From NCBI GenBank assembly GCA_947450675.1, contig CANFWI010000002.1, positions 1-64,000 on the forward strand: a stretch of 64,000 bases of DNA. The letters are read 5' to 3'. The DNA comes from Comamonadaceae bacterium. GTDB lineage: Bacteria; Pseudomonadota; Gammaproteobacteria; Burkholderiales; Burkholderiaceae_C. The position numbers were made by a program, and so were the translations under genes. Below are positions 47,306-55,946 of this stretch, one piece after another; the first letter of the stretch is position 1, and the number at the start of each line of letters is the position of its first letter. The notes beneath the pieces are model-generated. The model was not told the origin of the DNA, ran no database searches, and was given only the letters and a program-made list of their open reading frames with translations.

Positions 47306-47974
47306 TTATTTTTTGTCGACATCCAGCGTGGTGCTGGGTCGCAAGCTGGGTGATGGGACTGCGCTTGCTGGCGGGCGCACAGCGGGCGCGGCAACGGCGG
47401 GGCCAGAAGGACCCGCGGTCCCAACTGCCGCTGCGGGTGCCGCACGAGGCGCTAGCAAAGCCCGCACGCGACCACTCGGATTAGACGCCGTGCGAACCGG
47501 CTTCGGACTGCCATCGACCGTGAATACATCGGTGGTGTTCTCGTAGCGAATGAAGTCGCCGTTACTTTCGTCCGCCAATTTGCCGCCAACATAACGGCGC
47601 AACACCGCTTGACGGATGAACTTGACGTTGTCAGCTTGGCTGTCGTACTCAATGCGCTCACCCTCGCCTTCGATGACTTCGTCGACGCCGTCGCGTTTGC
47701 TGCGGTAGTAGGCCAGCTTGCCGGGCTCAGCAATCACCACGGCCTGCTGGTAACCCTGCGCGTCCTGAAACACGTCAACACGGGTACCCCGAATCAGAAT
47801 AGTGCCTTTGGTGATGATCACGTTGCCCGTGAAAATACTGCTTTGCTTGAGGTCGTCATAGCGCAGCGCATCAGACTCAGCATTCATGGGCTTGTCGCGG
47901 TCGGCTTTTTCAGCCAGCGCCGGAAGCGCCGTCAGCAGGGTCGAAGCCAGCAACAGGGAATAAAAATAGTTCAT
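47306..47974 (-). CDS. lptA: periplasmic LPS transport protein LptA
   Basis: Periplasmic bridge protein carrying lipopolysaccharide between LptC and LptD (222 residues). The signal peptide ends [10 protein letters not shown] near residue 21. The OstA/LptA beta-jellyroll domain follows ([44 protein letters not shown]). The last 55 residues are Ala/Pro-rich and longer than in E. coli LptA. The lptC and kdsC genes usually found upstream are absent; dsbA lies upstream beyond a terminator. Confidence 0.92.
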   Translation of the reverse strand: MNYFYSLLLASTLLTALPALAEKADRDKPMNAESDALRYDDLKQSSIFTGNVIITKGTILIRGTRVDVFQDAQGYQQAVVIAEPGKLAYYRSKRDGVDEVIEGEGERIEYDSQADNVKFIRQAVLRRYVGGKLADESNGDFIRYENTTDVFTVDGSPKPVRTASNPSGRVRALLAPRAAPAAAVGTAGPSGPAVAAPAVRPPASAVPSPSLRPSTTLDVDKK

Positions 47975-48050
47975 AAAGGGCACGAATCTTGCTGCGATAT
48001 TAAAGGTGATTGTAGCCAGCACACGCGCTCAGAAGCTGTCTTGCCCAGAT

Positions 48051-48088
48051 AAAAAAGCCGCCTGTGCAAGCACAAGGCGGCTTTTTTT
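48051..48088 (-). terminator. bidirectional-type terminator after dsbA
   Basis: GCCGCC and GGCGGC (48057-48062 and 48076-48081) with TGTG/CACA pairing inside, flanked by AAAAAA on the left and TTTTTTT on the right. On the minus strand it ends dsbA transcription before lptA. Confidence 0.85.
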
Positions 48089-48104
48089 GACTTGCTGAAG
48101 CCGG

Positions 48105-48764
48105 TTATTTGCGCTTGCGGGCAAAGCCGAGAAGATAGTCAGTGACCGTCAGCGCACGCTCCATGGTGCCCGCCAAAGAACCCGAGGTGTAGTAACGGCC
48201 CGCCACACCTAAGGCAGGAACACCGTCCACCTTGAAAGCGTCTTGCAACTGCGTGGCTTTGCGGGTTTTCAAATTGACCGGGAAAGAGTTGTAAAGCTCC
48301 GTGAATTTGGCTCTGTTGATGCCTTGCTTTTCAGCCCAAGCCGTCACCAGCTCCGCCGTGTTGAGCGCCTGCTTTTCAACATGGATGGCGTTGAAGACTT
48401 TTTTGTGCAGGGCATCGACTTTGTCCAAGGCTTCAAGCACGTAATACAGGCGCTGCTGCGGCTCGAAGTCGGGCCGAAAAGAGACCGGAACACGTCGCAC
48501 AACAACATCCTTCGGGGCTTTTTTAGCCCATGCATCAAACTGTGGCTCAAAGACGTTGCAATGGGGGCAGCTGTACCAAAAGAACTCGACCACCTCGATT
48601 TTGTCGGCTGCGGCCTCGACCGGCGCCGGCTTGTCCAGCAACAAATAGTCGATGCCCTCAGTGGGCGGCTTGCCCTGCGCCTGAGCCGTCAGCGGCAGCG
48701 CAGCGGACAGACCCGCCAAAGTGGCTGCAGACAGAGCAGCTTGCGAAAATTCACGACGTTGCAT
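48105..48764 (-). CDS. dsbA: thiol:disulfide interchange protein DsbA
   Basis: Periplasmic oxidase that makes disulfide bonds in exported proteins (219 residues). The active site CPHC is at residues 66-69 (VVEFFWYSCPHCNVFEP) and the cis-Pro region is DGVPALGVAGRYYTSG. The signal sequence begins MQRREFSQAAL, with a twin-arginine-like RRxF pattern, and ends TAQA|QG near residue 30; Tat export is a possibility. The ATG at 48764 is preferred over the adjacent GTG. The SPOR protein gene is 23 bases upstream on the same strand. Confidence 0.93.
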   Translation of the reverse strand: MQRREFSQAALSAATLAGLSAALPLTAQAQGKPPTEGIDYLLLDKPAPVEAAADKIEVVEFFWYSCPHCNVFEPQFDAWAKKAPKDVVVRRVPVSFRPDFEPQQRLYYVLEALDKVDALHKKVFNAIHVEKQALNTAELVTAWAEKQGINRAKFTELYNSFPVNLKTRKATQLQDAFKVDGVPALGVAGRYYTSGSLAGTMERALTVTDYLLGFARKRK

Positions 48765-48787
48765 CACGGTTGATTCCTTTAAGGGGG

Positions 48788-49438
48788 TTACTTTTGAACG
48801 CGCACCAGCGCAGCGTCAAAGCCGCTGCTGTCGAGCTTGAGCTTGGCTTTGTCGGCATCGTCTTTTTTGTCAAACGGACCGAGGCGGACGCGGTACACCA
48901 CACGACCCGACTGCTCACGTTCACTGACGCGTGGCTGCATACCTATCAGCACCAGCTTAGCGCGTTGTTGCTCCGCATCTTCGGGGGTCCGAAAAGCCCC
49001 CGCCTGTACAAAGTAATTGAACGGGTCAGCGCTGGCTGCAGTTGTTGCAGTCGCGGCTGGCGACAAAGCCGGCAGGGCCGGCGGCGACACAGCAATCGGT
49101 GTGGCGGGCCGAATTGTCGCGTCTGGCTTGACCTCCGATTTGACCTCAGCCTTGGCATTGGCCAGATCACCCAGCGGGTCAGCCGACGGAGCAGCGCCAG
49201 CAGCCGCGTCGGCGGGGACTGGTTTGGCTGCGGGCTTGTTCGCCAAGCCGGAGTTAGGATCCCAGTCGCGATTTTTCTGGGCCTCTGCGGCGTCGTTTTC
49301 GGCCGCGCGGGCTGGCGTCTTGTTCATGAATGGCATCGGCACCTTGGTGATGTAGACGGCCACAGCCAAGGCTGCGCCCAACCCGATCAGGGCGCCCATG
49401 ATGAAACCCAGAAGAGTTCCGCCGCGTTGCTTTTTCAT
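48788..49438 (-). CDS. SPOR domain-containing protein (FtsN-like)
   Basis: Bitopic membrane protein of 216 residues. A short cytoplasmic MKKQRGGTLLG is followed by one helix (FIMGALIGLGAALAVAVYI), a long Ala/Pro/Asp-rich linker, and a C-terminal SPOR domain (FNYFVQAGAFRTPEDAEQQRAKLVLIGM, VYRVRLGPFDKKDDADKAKLKL) that binds denuded peptidoglycan at the division septum. The position next to argS matches FtsN-like proteins of betaproteobacteria. It starts 12 bases before the argS end and is probably co-transcribed with it. Confidence 0.88.
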   Translation of the reverse strand: MKKQRGGTLLGFIMGALIGLGAALAVAVYITKVPMPFMNKTPARAAENDAAEAQKNRDWDPNSGLANKPAAKPVPADAAAGAAPSADPLGDLANAKAEVKSEVKPDATIRPATPIAVSPPALPALSPAATATTAASADPFNYFVQAGAFRTPEDAEQQRAKLVLIGMQPRVSEREQSGRVVYRVRLGPFDKKDDADKAKLKLDSSGFDAALVRVQK

Positions 49439-49449
49439 AATCAGTCTCT

Positions 49450-51204
49450 TCACATTTTTGCCGGTGCGCTGACGCCCAACACTTGCAAACCATTGTGCAA
49501 CACCTGCCGCGTCGCGGCCACCAACGCCAAGCGCGCCAGTTTGACATCTTCGTCATCGACCAAGATGCGCTCGGCATCGTAATAACTATGGTAATTGGCG
49601 GCCAATTCGCGCAAATAAAAGGCCACGTCATGCGGCGCAAAACCGCTGGCGGCATTGCTCAACATGTCGGGGTATTTGGCCAGCAGCAGCATCAAAGACT
49701 GGGCTTGCGGGCTGTCCAGTGGCGAGACGTCAACGCTGCGCAACTCATCGGCCATCGCCAACACGCGCTCGGCTCTGAACTGCTGCTCGTCTTGCCCGCT
49801 GGGCAGCTGGCTTTTGATGTCCTCATCGTCCAGCCCCGCATGGCGCAGCAGCACTGAGCAAATGCGCGCGTGGGCGTATTGCACGTAGTAGACCGGGTTT
49901 TCATTGTTCTTGGCCAAGGCCAAATCAATGTCGAAGACGTATTCGGTGTCGGGCTTGCGGCTGAGCAAAAAGAAGCGCACGGCGTCCTTGCTGGTCCACT
50001 CGATCAGGTCGCGCAGCGTGACGTAGCTGCCGGCGCGCTTGGAAATTTTCACCTCCTCGCCGTGACGCACCACGCGCACCATGGTGTGCAGCACGTAGTC
50101 AGGGTAGTTAGCAGGAATGCCGGCACCCGCCGCTTGCAGACCGGCGCGCACGCGGGCAATCGTGCCGTGGTGGTCCATGCCCTGGATGTTGATGGCGCGG
50201 GTGTAACCGCGTTCCCATTTGGCCAGGTGGTAGGCGACGTCGGGCACAAAGTAGGTGTAGCTGCCGTCGCTCTTTTTCATGACGCGGTCTTTGTCGTCAC
50301 CGTAGTCGGTCGACTTGAGCCACAGCGCGCCATCTAACTCGTAGGTTTTGCCAGCTTCTTTCAGCTTGCCAACGGTCTGCTCAACCCGGCCCGAGCTGTA
50401 CAAGCTGGACTCGAGGTAATAGTTGTTGAAGCTGACCGAGAAAGCTTTCAGGTCTAGGTCCTGCTCGTGGCGCAGGTAGGCCACGGCAAACTGGCGAATC
50501 GCATCGAGGTCTTCGATGTCGCCTGAGGCGGTGTACTCACGGTCGTCGGAACGCACGGTTTTTTGGGCGATGAAATCACGGGCGATGTCGTCGATGTAGT
50601 CGCCGTTGTAGGCCGGGTCTGGCCACAGGGCGTCACCGGGCTTGAGGCCTTTGGCGCGTGCTTGCGTGCTGGTGGCCAGCGTGTGGATTTGCACGCCCGC
50701 GTCGTTGTAATAAAACTCGCGGTAAACGTCCCAGCCTTGGGTCGCGTACAGGTTGCAAATCGCGTCCCCCAAGGCGGCTTGCCGACCATGGCCAACGTGC
50801 AGTGGCCCGGTCGGATTGGCCGAGACAAACTCGACGATCATGCGCGGCTGAACGTCCGGGTGCTGCTGACCATAGGCGCTGCCGCTGCGCAGCACTTCGC
50901 GCACGGTTTCCTGCTTGGCCGCAGGCTTGAGCCGGATGTTCAGAAAACCCGGCCCGGCGATTTCAATCGCGTCGACCCAGCGTTCAAAAGCTGGCGCCTG
51001 CAGCAACACCGTGCGCAGGTTTTCAGCCACTTGACGCGGATTGAGCTTGAGGGGTTTGGCCAGTTGCATGGCAGCCGTGCAAGCCAAGTCACCATGGGCC
51101 GCCACTTTGGGGGACTCAAAAGCGGCTTTGTCGCCAGCACCGGGGGAGAGTTCTTCCAGCCCGGCAGCCAAAGCTGCGAGCAAGTCTTTTTTAATCGATA
51201 GCAT
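49450..51204 (-). CDS. argS: arginyl-tRNA synthetase
   Basis: Charges tRNA-Arg (584 residues). The N-terminal Arg-tRNA synthetase domain is followed by the class I HIGH-like motif in [22 protein letters not shown]. The body carries [15 protein letters not shown], and [17 protein letters not shown] takes the place of KMSKS. The C-terminal DALR anticodon-binding domain ends the chain. The ATG at 51204 has no recognisable ribosome binding site (AAATCAGCGG precedes it). An upstream frame (51191-51310) with a good site overlaps it. Confidence 0.96.
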   Translation of the reverse strand: MLSIKKDLLAALAAGLEELSPGAGDKAAFESPKVAAHGDLACTAAMQLAKPLKLNPRQVAENLRTVLLQAPAFERWVDAIEIAGPGFLNIRLKPAAKQETVREVLRSGSAYGQQHPDVQPRMIVEFVSANPTGPLHVGHGRQAALGDAICNLYATQGWDVYREFYYNDAGVQIHTLATSTQARAKGLKPGDALWPDPAYNGDYIDDIARDFIAQKTVRSDDREYTASGDIEDLDAIRQFAVAYLRHEQDLDLKAFSVSFNNYYLESSLYSSGRVEQTVGKLKEAGKTYELDGALWLKSTDYGDDKDRVMKKSDGSYTYFVPDVAYHLAKWERGYTRAINIQGMDHHGTIARVRAGLQAAGAGIPANYPDYVLHTMVRVVRHGEEVKISKRAGSYVTLRDLIEWTSKDAVRFFLLSRKPDTEYVFDIDLALAKNNENPVYYVQYAHARICSVLLRHAGLDDEDIKSQLPSGQDEQQFRAERVLAMADELRSVDVSPLDSPQAQSLMLLLAKYPDMLSNAASGFAPHDVAFYLRELAANYHSYYDAERILVDDEDVKLARLALVAATRQVLHNGLQVLGVSAPAKM

Positions 51205-51310
51205 CCGCTGATTTTACGGTGAAGGCTGCAGCGGAAAGAACGCAGTCAACAGGCGGCGCAATGCGGCGAATGGCTTCGCGGTGGGTTTGCAGGGCGACGG
51301 AAGGCAACAT
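51191..51310 (-). CDS. 39-codon leader frame overlapping argS; possible remnant of an MNT-type nucleotidyltransferase
   Basis: Starts with ATG at 51310, eight bases after AAGGAG, and ends at a TAA that lies inside argS (51193-51191), 11 bases past the argS ATG. The first 18 residues ([18 protein letters not shown]) resemble the N-terminus of MNT-domain minimal nucleotidyltransferases, the antitoxin partner of HEPN toxins. The rest does not. Either this is a truncated gene, or a real leader frame that couples ribosomes to argS, which lacks its own binding site. Confidence 0.5.
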   Translation of the reverse strand: MLPSVALQTHREAIRRIAPPVDCVLSAAAFTVKSADAID

Positions 51311-51379
51311 GGACAGCTCTCCTTGAGAAAAACGTCAGCTGGAATGCGTCAACAGACATGAACAATGCCTATTGTCACG

Positions 51380-52285
51380 TCACACCGCCCAATACGTCGA
51401 CTGACCGTAGCTGTGCTTCAGGAAGTCGATCCACAGCCGAACCCGCAGTGGCAGGTGTTTACGCTGTGGGAAGACGGCAAAAATGCCGTTGGCCGGCGCG
51501 TCATAGTCTTGCAACACCGCCACCAGCCGGCCGGCCGCAATCTCGGCCTCGACCTCCCACGTGCTGCGCCAAGCAATACCGTAGCCGGCCAAACACCAGT
51601 CGTGCAGCACTTGCCCGTCAGAGCAATCGAGCGGACCGCCGGGCTTGAGGTGCTGCAACTCACCATTGATGCGAAAAGCCCAGCCGCGCGTTTGCGAGGC
51701 ATCGCTCGAAAGCGTCAGGCAGTCAAAGCGCGCCAACTCTGACGGCTGCTGCGGCGTGCCGTGGCGCCGCAGATACTCGGGCGTGGCCACGCACAGGCGC
51801 CGGTTGTCGGCCATGCGCACACTCACCAAGGACGAATCCGGCATGTCGCCGACCCGTATCGCGCAGTCAAAACCCTCGCCAGCCAGGTCGACAACGCGGT
51901 CACTCAGGTTCAGCGAGATGGTGACGTCGGCATGTTGTTCCCGAAAACGCGTCACCAGGGGCGCTACATGGCGACGGCCAAAACCCGCCGGGGCGGTGAT
52001 CCGCAGATGGCCGCTGGCCTTGACACCACCCGCCGAGACGCTGGCTTCGGCATTCGCCACATCGGTCAGCAGGCGCTGGCAGTCCTCTAAAAAAGCGCTG
52101 CCTTCATGCGTCAAGCTGATGCGGCGCGTGGTGCGGACCAGCAACTTGACGCCGAGTCGACTTTCCAGCGCGTCAAGCCGCCGGCCCATGATGGCGGGCG
52201 CGACGCCCTCGGCTTTGGCGGCCGCCGTCAGACTGCCGCGGGTGGCGACGGAGACGAAGGATTCGAGCTGCTTGAGTTTGGCCAT
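51380..52285 (-). CDS. LysR family transcriptional regulator
   Basis: Regulator of 301 residues. The N-terminal helix-turn-helix (LTAAAKAEGVAPAIMGRRLDALESRLGVKLLVRTTRRISLT) precedes the LysR substrate-binding domain (HLRITAPAGFGRRHVAPLVTRF and onward). It lies on the same strand as, and 97 bases downstream of, the AroE-like gene. It could control that cluster, although LysR genes are more often divergent from their target. Confidence 0.9.
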   Translation of the reverse strand: MAKLKQLESFVSVATRGSLTAAAKAEGVAPAIMGRRLDALESRLGVKLLVRTTRRISLTHEGSAFLEDCQRLLTDVANAEASVSAGGVKASGHLRITAPAGFGRRHVAPLVTRFREQHADVTISLNLSDRVVDLAGEGFDCAIRVGDMPDSSLVSVRMADNRRLCVATPEYLRRHGTPQQPSELARFDCLTLSSDASQTRGWAFRINGELQHLKPGGPLDCSDGQVLHDWCLAGYGIAWRSTWEVEAEIAAGRLVAVLQDYDAPANGIFAVFPQRKHLPLRVRLWIDFLKHSYGQSTYWAV

Positions 52286-52382
52286 GCGCGATTATGTGCA
52301 ATTTCGGATGGAATCAAGTCGGCCGACACCCCGATTACATCGGGTTAAACCCTTCCACCCGACGCCCCGTTGCCTATGCTGC

Positions 52383-53219
52383 TCAGTAACTGAGTCGGGC
52401 CACCGCGCGTAAAACATCCGGCGTGGTGCTCGGCAGGCCGAAATACTCGAGGTACGCCGGGATCTGTTCATACAACATGTCGGTGCCAATCTGCACCGGG
52501 CAGCCACGGGCTTGGGCGGCACTCAAAAAGGCCGTCATCTCAGTCCGCATGACGACCTCACCGACAAAGGTTGTCGGCGCAATGCGCGCCACATCCATCG
52601 GCAAGGCGTCGCCCTCGTTCATGCCCATCGGCGTGGCGTTGGCCACCAAGTCATGACCGGCTGGGTCATGGCTGCCGGTGCGCACTTGCAGCGCCGGGTA
52701 ATGGGTTTTTAAACGGTCGCCAAGCGCCTCGGCCGAGGCCGTGTTGACGTCATACAAACTGATAGCGGCGACACCTGCACCGGCCAGCGAAGCGGCAATG
52801 GCCGAGCCCACACCACCGGAGCCGACCACCAACACAGTGGCTCCTTTCAGCTTGAAGCCCTTGCGCAATACGCCGCGCACAAAGCCCTCGCCGTCAAACA
52901 TGTCACCCTGCAACTGCCCGTCAGGGCCCAGCCGCACCGCATTGCAAGCGCCGGCAATCGCCGCCGCCGGTGACAACTCGTCCACCAGCCCGATGGTGGT
53001 GACTTTGTGCGGCATGGTGATCAGCGCGCCACGGATGTTGCTGAGCTTGAACACCGAACGCAAAAAGACCGGGTAGTCCTCAACCCGGCAACCCATGGGC
53101 ACCACCAACGCATTGATCCCCTGCTGTTCAAAGTAGGGGTTGTAAATCATCGGCGCCTTGAAAGCGTGCGTCGGAAAACCAATGTGCGGGATGATGTCAG
53201 TGTGGCCGTTGATGAGCAT
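52383..53219 (-). CDS. shikimate dehydrogenase-like oxidoreductase, altered substrate site
   Basis: NADP-type dehydrogenase of the AroE/quinate dehydrogenase family (278 residues). The catalytic Lys (K72 in ITMPHK) and Asp (D109 in DMFDGEGF), Asn93 and the nucleotide loop VGSGGVGSA (near 132-140) are kept. The Ser-x-Ser of canonical AroE that holds the substrate carboxylate (pattern HSKSP) is replaced by AFKAP (residues 19-23). This suggests a substrate other than shikimate. It follows the AroQ-like gene by 36 bases, in a cluster with a TRAP transporter and a Gfo/Idh enzyme, pointing to catabolism rather than aromatic biosynthesis. Confidence 0.82.
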   Translation of the reverse strand: MLINGHTDIIPHIGFPTHAFKAPMIYNPYFEQQGINALVVPMGCRVEDYPVFLRSVFKLSNIRGALITMPHKVTTIGLVDELSPAAAIAGACNAVRLGPDGQLQGDMFDGEGFVRGVLRKGFKLKGATVLVVGSGGVGSAIAASLAGAGVAAISLYDVNTASAEALGDRLKTHYPALQVRTGSHDPAGHDLVANATPMGMNEGDALPMDVARIAPTTFVGEVVMRTEMTAFLSAAQARGCPVQIGTDMLYEQIPAYLEYFGLPSTTPDVLRAVARLSY

Positions 53220-53255
53220 GTGAAGCCGTGAAGAAGCAGGAAAAAAGAAGGCGAT

Positions 53256-53699
53256 TTACTTGGACGATTGAACCGCCGAAACGGCAGCGCGCAACGCCAG
53301 CAAGTAGCTGTCAACGCCAAAACCGCAGATCTGGCCTTTGACGATTTCAGCGAAGACCGAGACATGGCGAAACGCTTCGCGCGCATGGATGTTGGACATG
53401 TGCAGCTCAACGATCGGGCAGGTCAGGATGGCCAGCGCGTCTCGAATGCCGTAGCTGTAATGCGTCCAAGCACCGGCATTGATCAGCACGGCGTCCACAC
53501 CCTCGGCATAGCCTTGGTGAATGCGCTCGCACATATCGCCTTCGCTGTTGGTCTGGTAGGCCTCGATCGTGGTGCCCAGCTCTTGGCCCAAGGCGACCAG
53601 CGAGGCATTGATTTCGTCCAGCGTGATGGTGCCGTACTGGGCGGGGTCGCGCTTGCCGAACATGTTGTGGTTGATGCCATGCAGCATGAGAATTTTCAT
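53256..53699 (-). CDS. type II 3-dehydroquinate dehydratase-like protein (AroQ family)
   Basis: A 147-residue flavodoxin-like protein of the dodecameric type II dehydroquinase family. Catalytic Arg17 (GKRD), Tyr22 (AQYG), Asn74 and His80 (INAGAWTH), His100 (ELHMSN) and the HAREAFRH segment are present. Differences from standard enzymes: GPNLN becomes GINHN and AYTH becomes AWTH, both near the substrate. The ATG at 53699 gives MKILMLHGINHNMFG. It lies between the AroE-like and Gfo/Idh genes. It may dehydrate dehydroquinate or a related ring compound taken up by the TRAP system. Confidence 0.85.
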   Translation of the reverse strand: MKILMLHGINHNMFGKRDPAQYGTITLDEINASLVALGQELGTTIEAYQTNSEGDMCERIHQGYAEGVDAVLINAGAWTHYSYGIRDALAILTCPIVELHMSNIHAREAFRHVSVFAEIVKGQICGFGVDSYLLALRAAVSAVQSSK

Positions 53700-53744
53700 G
53701 GTTTTCCTTGGGGAGTGAATGGAGAGTGACACTTGCGGACGGTG

Positions 53745-54797
53745 TCAGGCTGGGTCGAGGTTAACAGTCCGGCCGGTGCGCGCCGCTTCAACAATGGCTT
53801 CGGTGACGCGCAGGTTCAGCAGGCCGTCGTGCGCGCTGACCAAGGGCGATGCTTCACCGCGCACGACTTGGCCAAAGTGTTCCATTTGATGCTTGAGCGG
53901 GTCATCGCGCACCATGCCGACGACGCCGACTTCAAAGGCTTTCCACCACGAACGGTCTTCTGCGCGGGGGTAGGTTTTCAGGCGCATGGTCGGCACCGAC
54001 AAGCTGCCATTGGTGCCGGTGATGACGTAGCAATCTTCGTCATCGTAGCTCGGGTAAGCCTTGTTTTCTTGGCTGGTCTGCTCCCAACTGCGGGCACAGG
54101 CGGCGGTATCCGACAGCAAGAATGTGCCCAACACACCGCTGGCAAAACGCAGGTTGATGGCGACCGTGTCTTCGACCGGAAAGCCGCGCGTCGCCTGTGA
54201 AGCAAAGGCTTGCACCGCCACAATTTCGCCGCACAACATGCGCAGGTTGTGCACCTCATGGATCATGTTCAACAAGATCGGCCCGCCGCCGAGTTCAGCC
54301 CGCCATGGGCCGTCAGCGTAATACTGGTCGGGCTTGTAAAAAGTTGCGCTGCCCATGACCGCCACGAGTTGGCCCAGCTTCCCTGAATCAAGCACCTCAC
54401 GCGCTTTCGCCATGATCGGGCTGTGCGCGCGGTGGTGGCCAATCAACACCTTGGCGCCAGCCGCATTCACCACCCGGAGCAACTGCTCGCCATCCGCCAC
54501 GCTGGTGGCCATCGGTTTTTCAAGCAAGATGGGCAGACCGGCGTCGATGCTCTGCAGCGCCTGCGGCACATGCAAGTGATTCGGCGTCGCCAGCACCAGA
54601 CCGTCCGGACGGTGATTGGCCAGCAACTCTTCAATGCTTTTGAACCAAGGAACGCCGGCTTGCGTGGCCAACGCCAAGGCAGCCGGCGACGGGTCGACGA
54701 TCGCCGACAAGACGCAACTCGGGCTCTTCAGGATCACGCCCATGTGAGCCTGACCGATGTAGCCGGCACCGGCCACGGCGATTCGAGTTGGAGTCAT
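53745..54797 (-). CDS. Gfo/Idh/MocA family oxidoreductase
   Basis: NAD(P)-dependent dehydrogenase of 350 residues. The N-terminal nucleotide loop is AGAGYIGQAHMGVI. The family motif EKPMATSVADGEQLL is near residue 93, with the substrate domain following (GGGPILLNMIHEVHNLRMLCG, which carries the catalytic His region). Such enzymes oxidise sugars, inositols or other polyols. It is the first enzyme gene after the TRAP genes (59 bases after dctP). Confidence 0.9.
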   Translation of the reverse strand: MTPTRIAVAGAGYIGQAHMGVILKSPSCVLSAIVDPSPAALALATQAGVPWFKSIEELLANHRPDGLVLATPNHLHVPQALQSIDAGLPILLEKPMATSVADGEQLLRVVNAAGAKVLIGHHRAHSPIMAKAREVLDSGKLGQLVAVMGSATFYKPDQYYADGPWRAELGGGPILLNMIHEVHNLRMLCGEIVAVQAFASQATRGFPVEDTVAINLRFASGVLGTFLLSDTAACARSWEQTSQENKAYPSYDDEDCYVITGTNGSLSVPTMRLKTYPRAEDRSWWKAFEVGVVGMVRDDPLKHQMEHFGQVVRGEASPLVSAHDGLLNLRVTEAIVEAARTGRTVNLDPA

Positions 54798-54856
54798 GTG
54801 TGAAAAATGAAATTGAAACCATCAACCGCCACGACTTGCGCCGTGGCGGACGCCAT

Positions 54857-55852
54857 TTACTTACGGAGTTTGGCCAACTCGGCTTGCAGCTCACCCACGG
54901 TGGCGGCAATCGGCTCGCCATGCTTGGCGATCACCGGCTTCATCTTGTCGCGCAAGATGGCCATTTCAGCGGCTGGCAGCTCGGTCACCGTCATGCCGTT
55001 CGCCTTCATGTTGGCCAAAGCACCGGCCACTTGGCCACGGGCGGCAGCGCGCTGAACCTTGACAGACTCGGTCAAGGCATCTTGCACGATGGTCTGATCG
55101 GCGGCGCTCAGGCTGTCCCAGAATTTCTTGCTCATGATCACCGACTGCGGGTTGTACTGGTGGTTGGTCAAGGCGACAAATTTTTGAACTTCAAAAAACT
55201 TGTTGGCATTGATCACGGTGATCGGGTTCTCTTGACCGTCGATGGCTTTTTGTTCCAAAGCGGCATACACCTCAGGGAATGGCAGCGGTGTTGGATTGGC
55301 GCCCACGGCCTTGACCCAATCGACGTTGACCGGGTTCGGGATCACGCGCAGCTTCAGGCCCTCGAGGTCAGCGACCTTGTGGATGGCGCGCTTGCTGTTG
55401 GTGATGCTGCGAAAGCCCAGCTCGTAGTAGCCCAAGCCGACCATGCCCTTTTCTTGCAACTTGGCGTGCATTTTTTTGCCGAACGGACCATCGACCACGG
55501 CGTCGGCTTCTTTCTCACTGGCAAACAAGAACGGGAAGTCGAACACGCCAAAGTCTTTGACTTGGCTGGCCAGAATGCCGGAGTTCAGTGACAGCATCTC
55601 GACCGAGCCGCCCTGCAAGGCCGACACATTGGCTTGATCGCTGCCCAGCACGCCACCAGGGAACAGGTTGACTTTGATCTTGCCGCCGGTCTTGGCTTGG
55701 ACAATTTCAGCGAACTTTTCCATGCCCACCACGATCGGGTGACCCTTTGGATTTTGCGTCGCGAACTTGATGGTTTTTTCTTGCGCCGAAGAGACGCCGG
55801 CTGCAGCCAGAACGACCGAAGCAATCACGGTTTTGAGAAATACACGTTTCAT
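54857..55852 (-). CDS. dctP: TRAP transporter substrate-binding protein, DctP family
   Basis: Periplasmic receptor of a tripartite ATP-independent transporter (331 residues). The signal peptide MKRVFLKTVIASVVLAAAGVSSA|QEK is followed by the DctP fold: GGKIKVNLFPGGVLGSDQANVSALQGGSVEM, GFRSITNSKRAIHKVADLEGLKLRV and PLPFPEVYAALEQKAIDGQENP. The Arg in LKLRVI that pairs with ligand carboxylates is present, suggesting an organic acid ligand. Downstream of dctQ and dctM; the ligand is unknown. Confidence 0.92.
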   Translation of the reverse strand: MKRVFLKTVIASVVLAAAGVSSAQEKTIKFATQNPKGHPIVVGMEKFAEIVQAKTGGKIKVNLFPGGVLGSDQANVSALQGGSVEMLSLNSGILASQVKDFGVFDFPFLFASEKEADAVVDGPFGKKMHAKLQEKGMVGLGYYELGFRSITNSKRAIHKVADLEGLKLRVIPNPVNVDWVKAVGANPTPLPFPEVYAALEQKAIDGQENPITVINANKFFEVQKFVALTNHQYNPQSVIMSKKFWDSLSAADQTIVQDALTESVKVQRAAARGQVAGALANMKANGMTVTELPAAEMAILRDKMKPVIAKHGEPIAATVGELQAELAKLRK

Positions 55853-55946
55853 GGGTTTGTCTCCAAAGAAGGTTGTTGTGAGGCCGTACGCACGCATCAA
55901 GGGGTTTGTCGTCTGGCGTACCCGAACAGACGACAACTCAAAAAAT

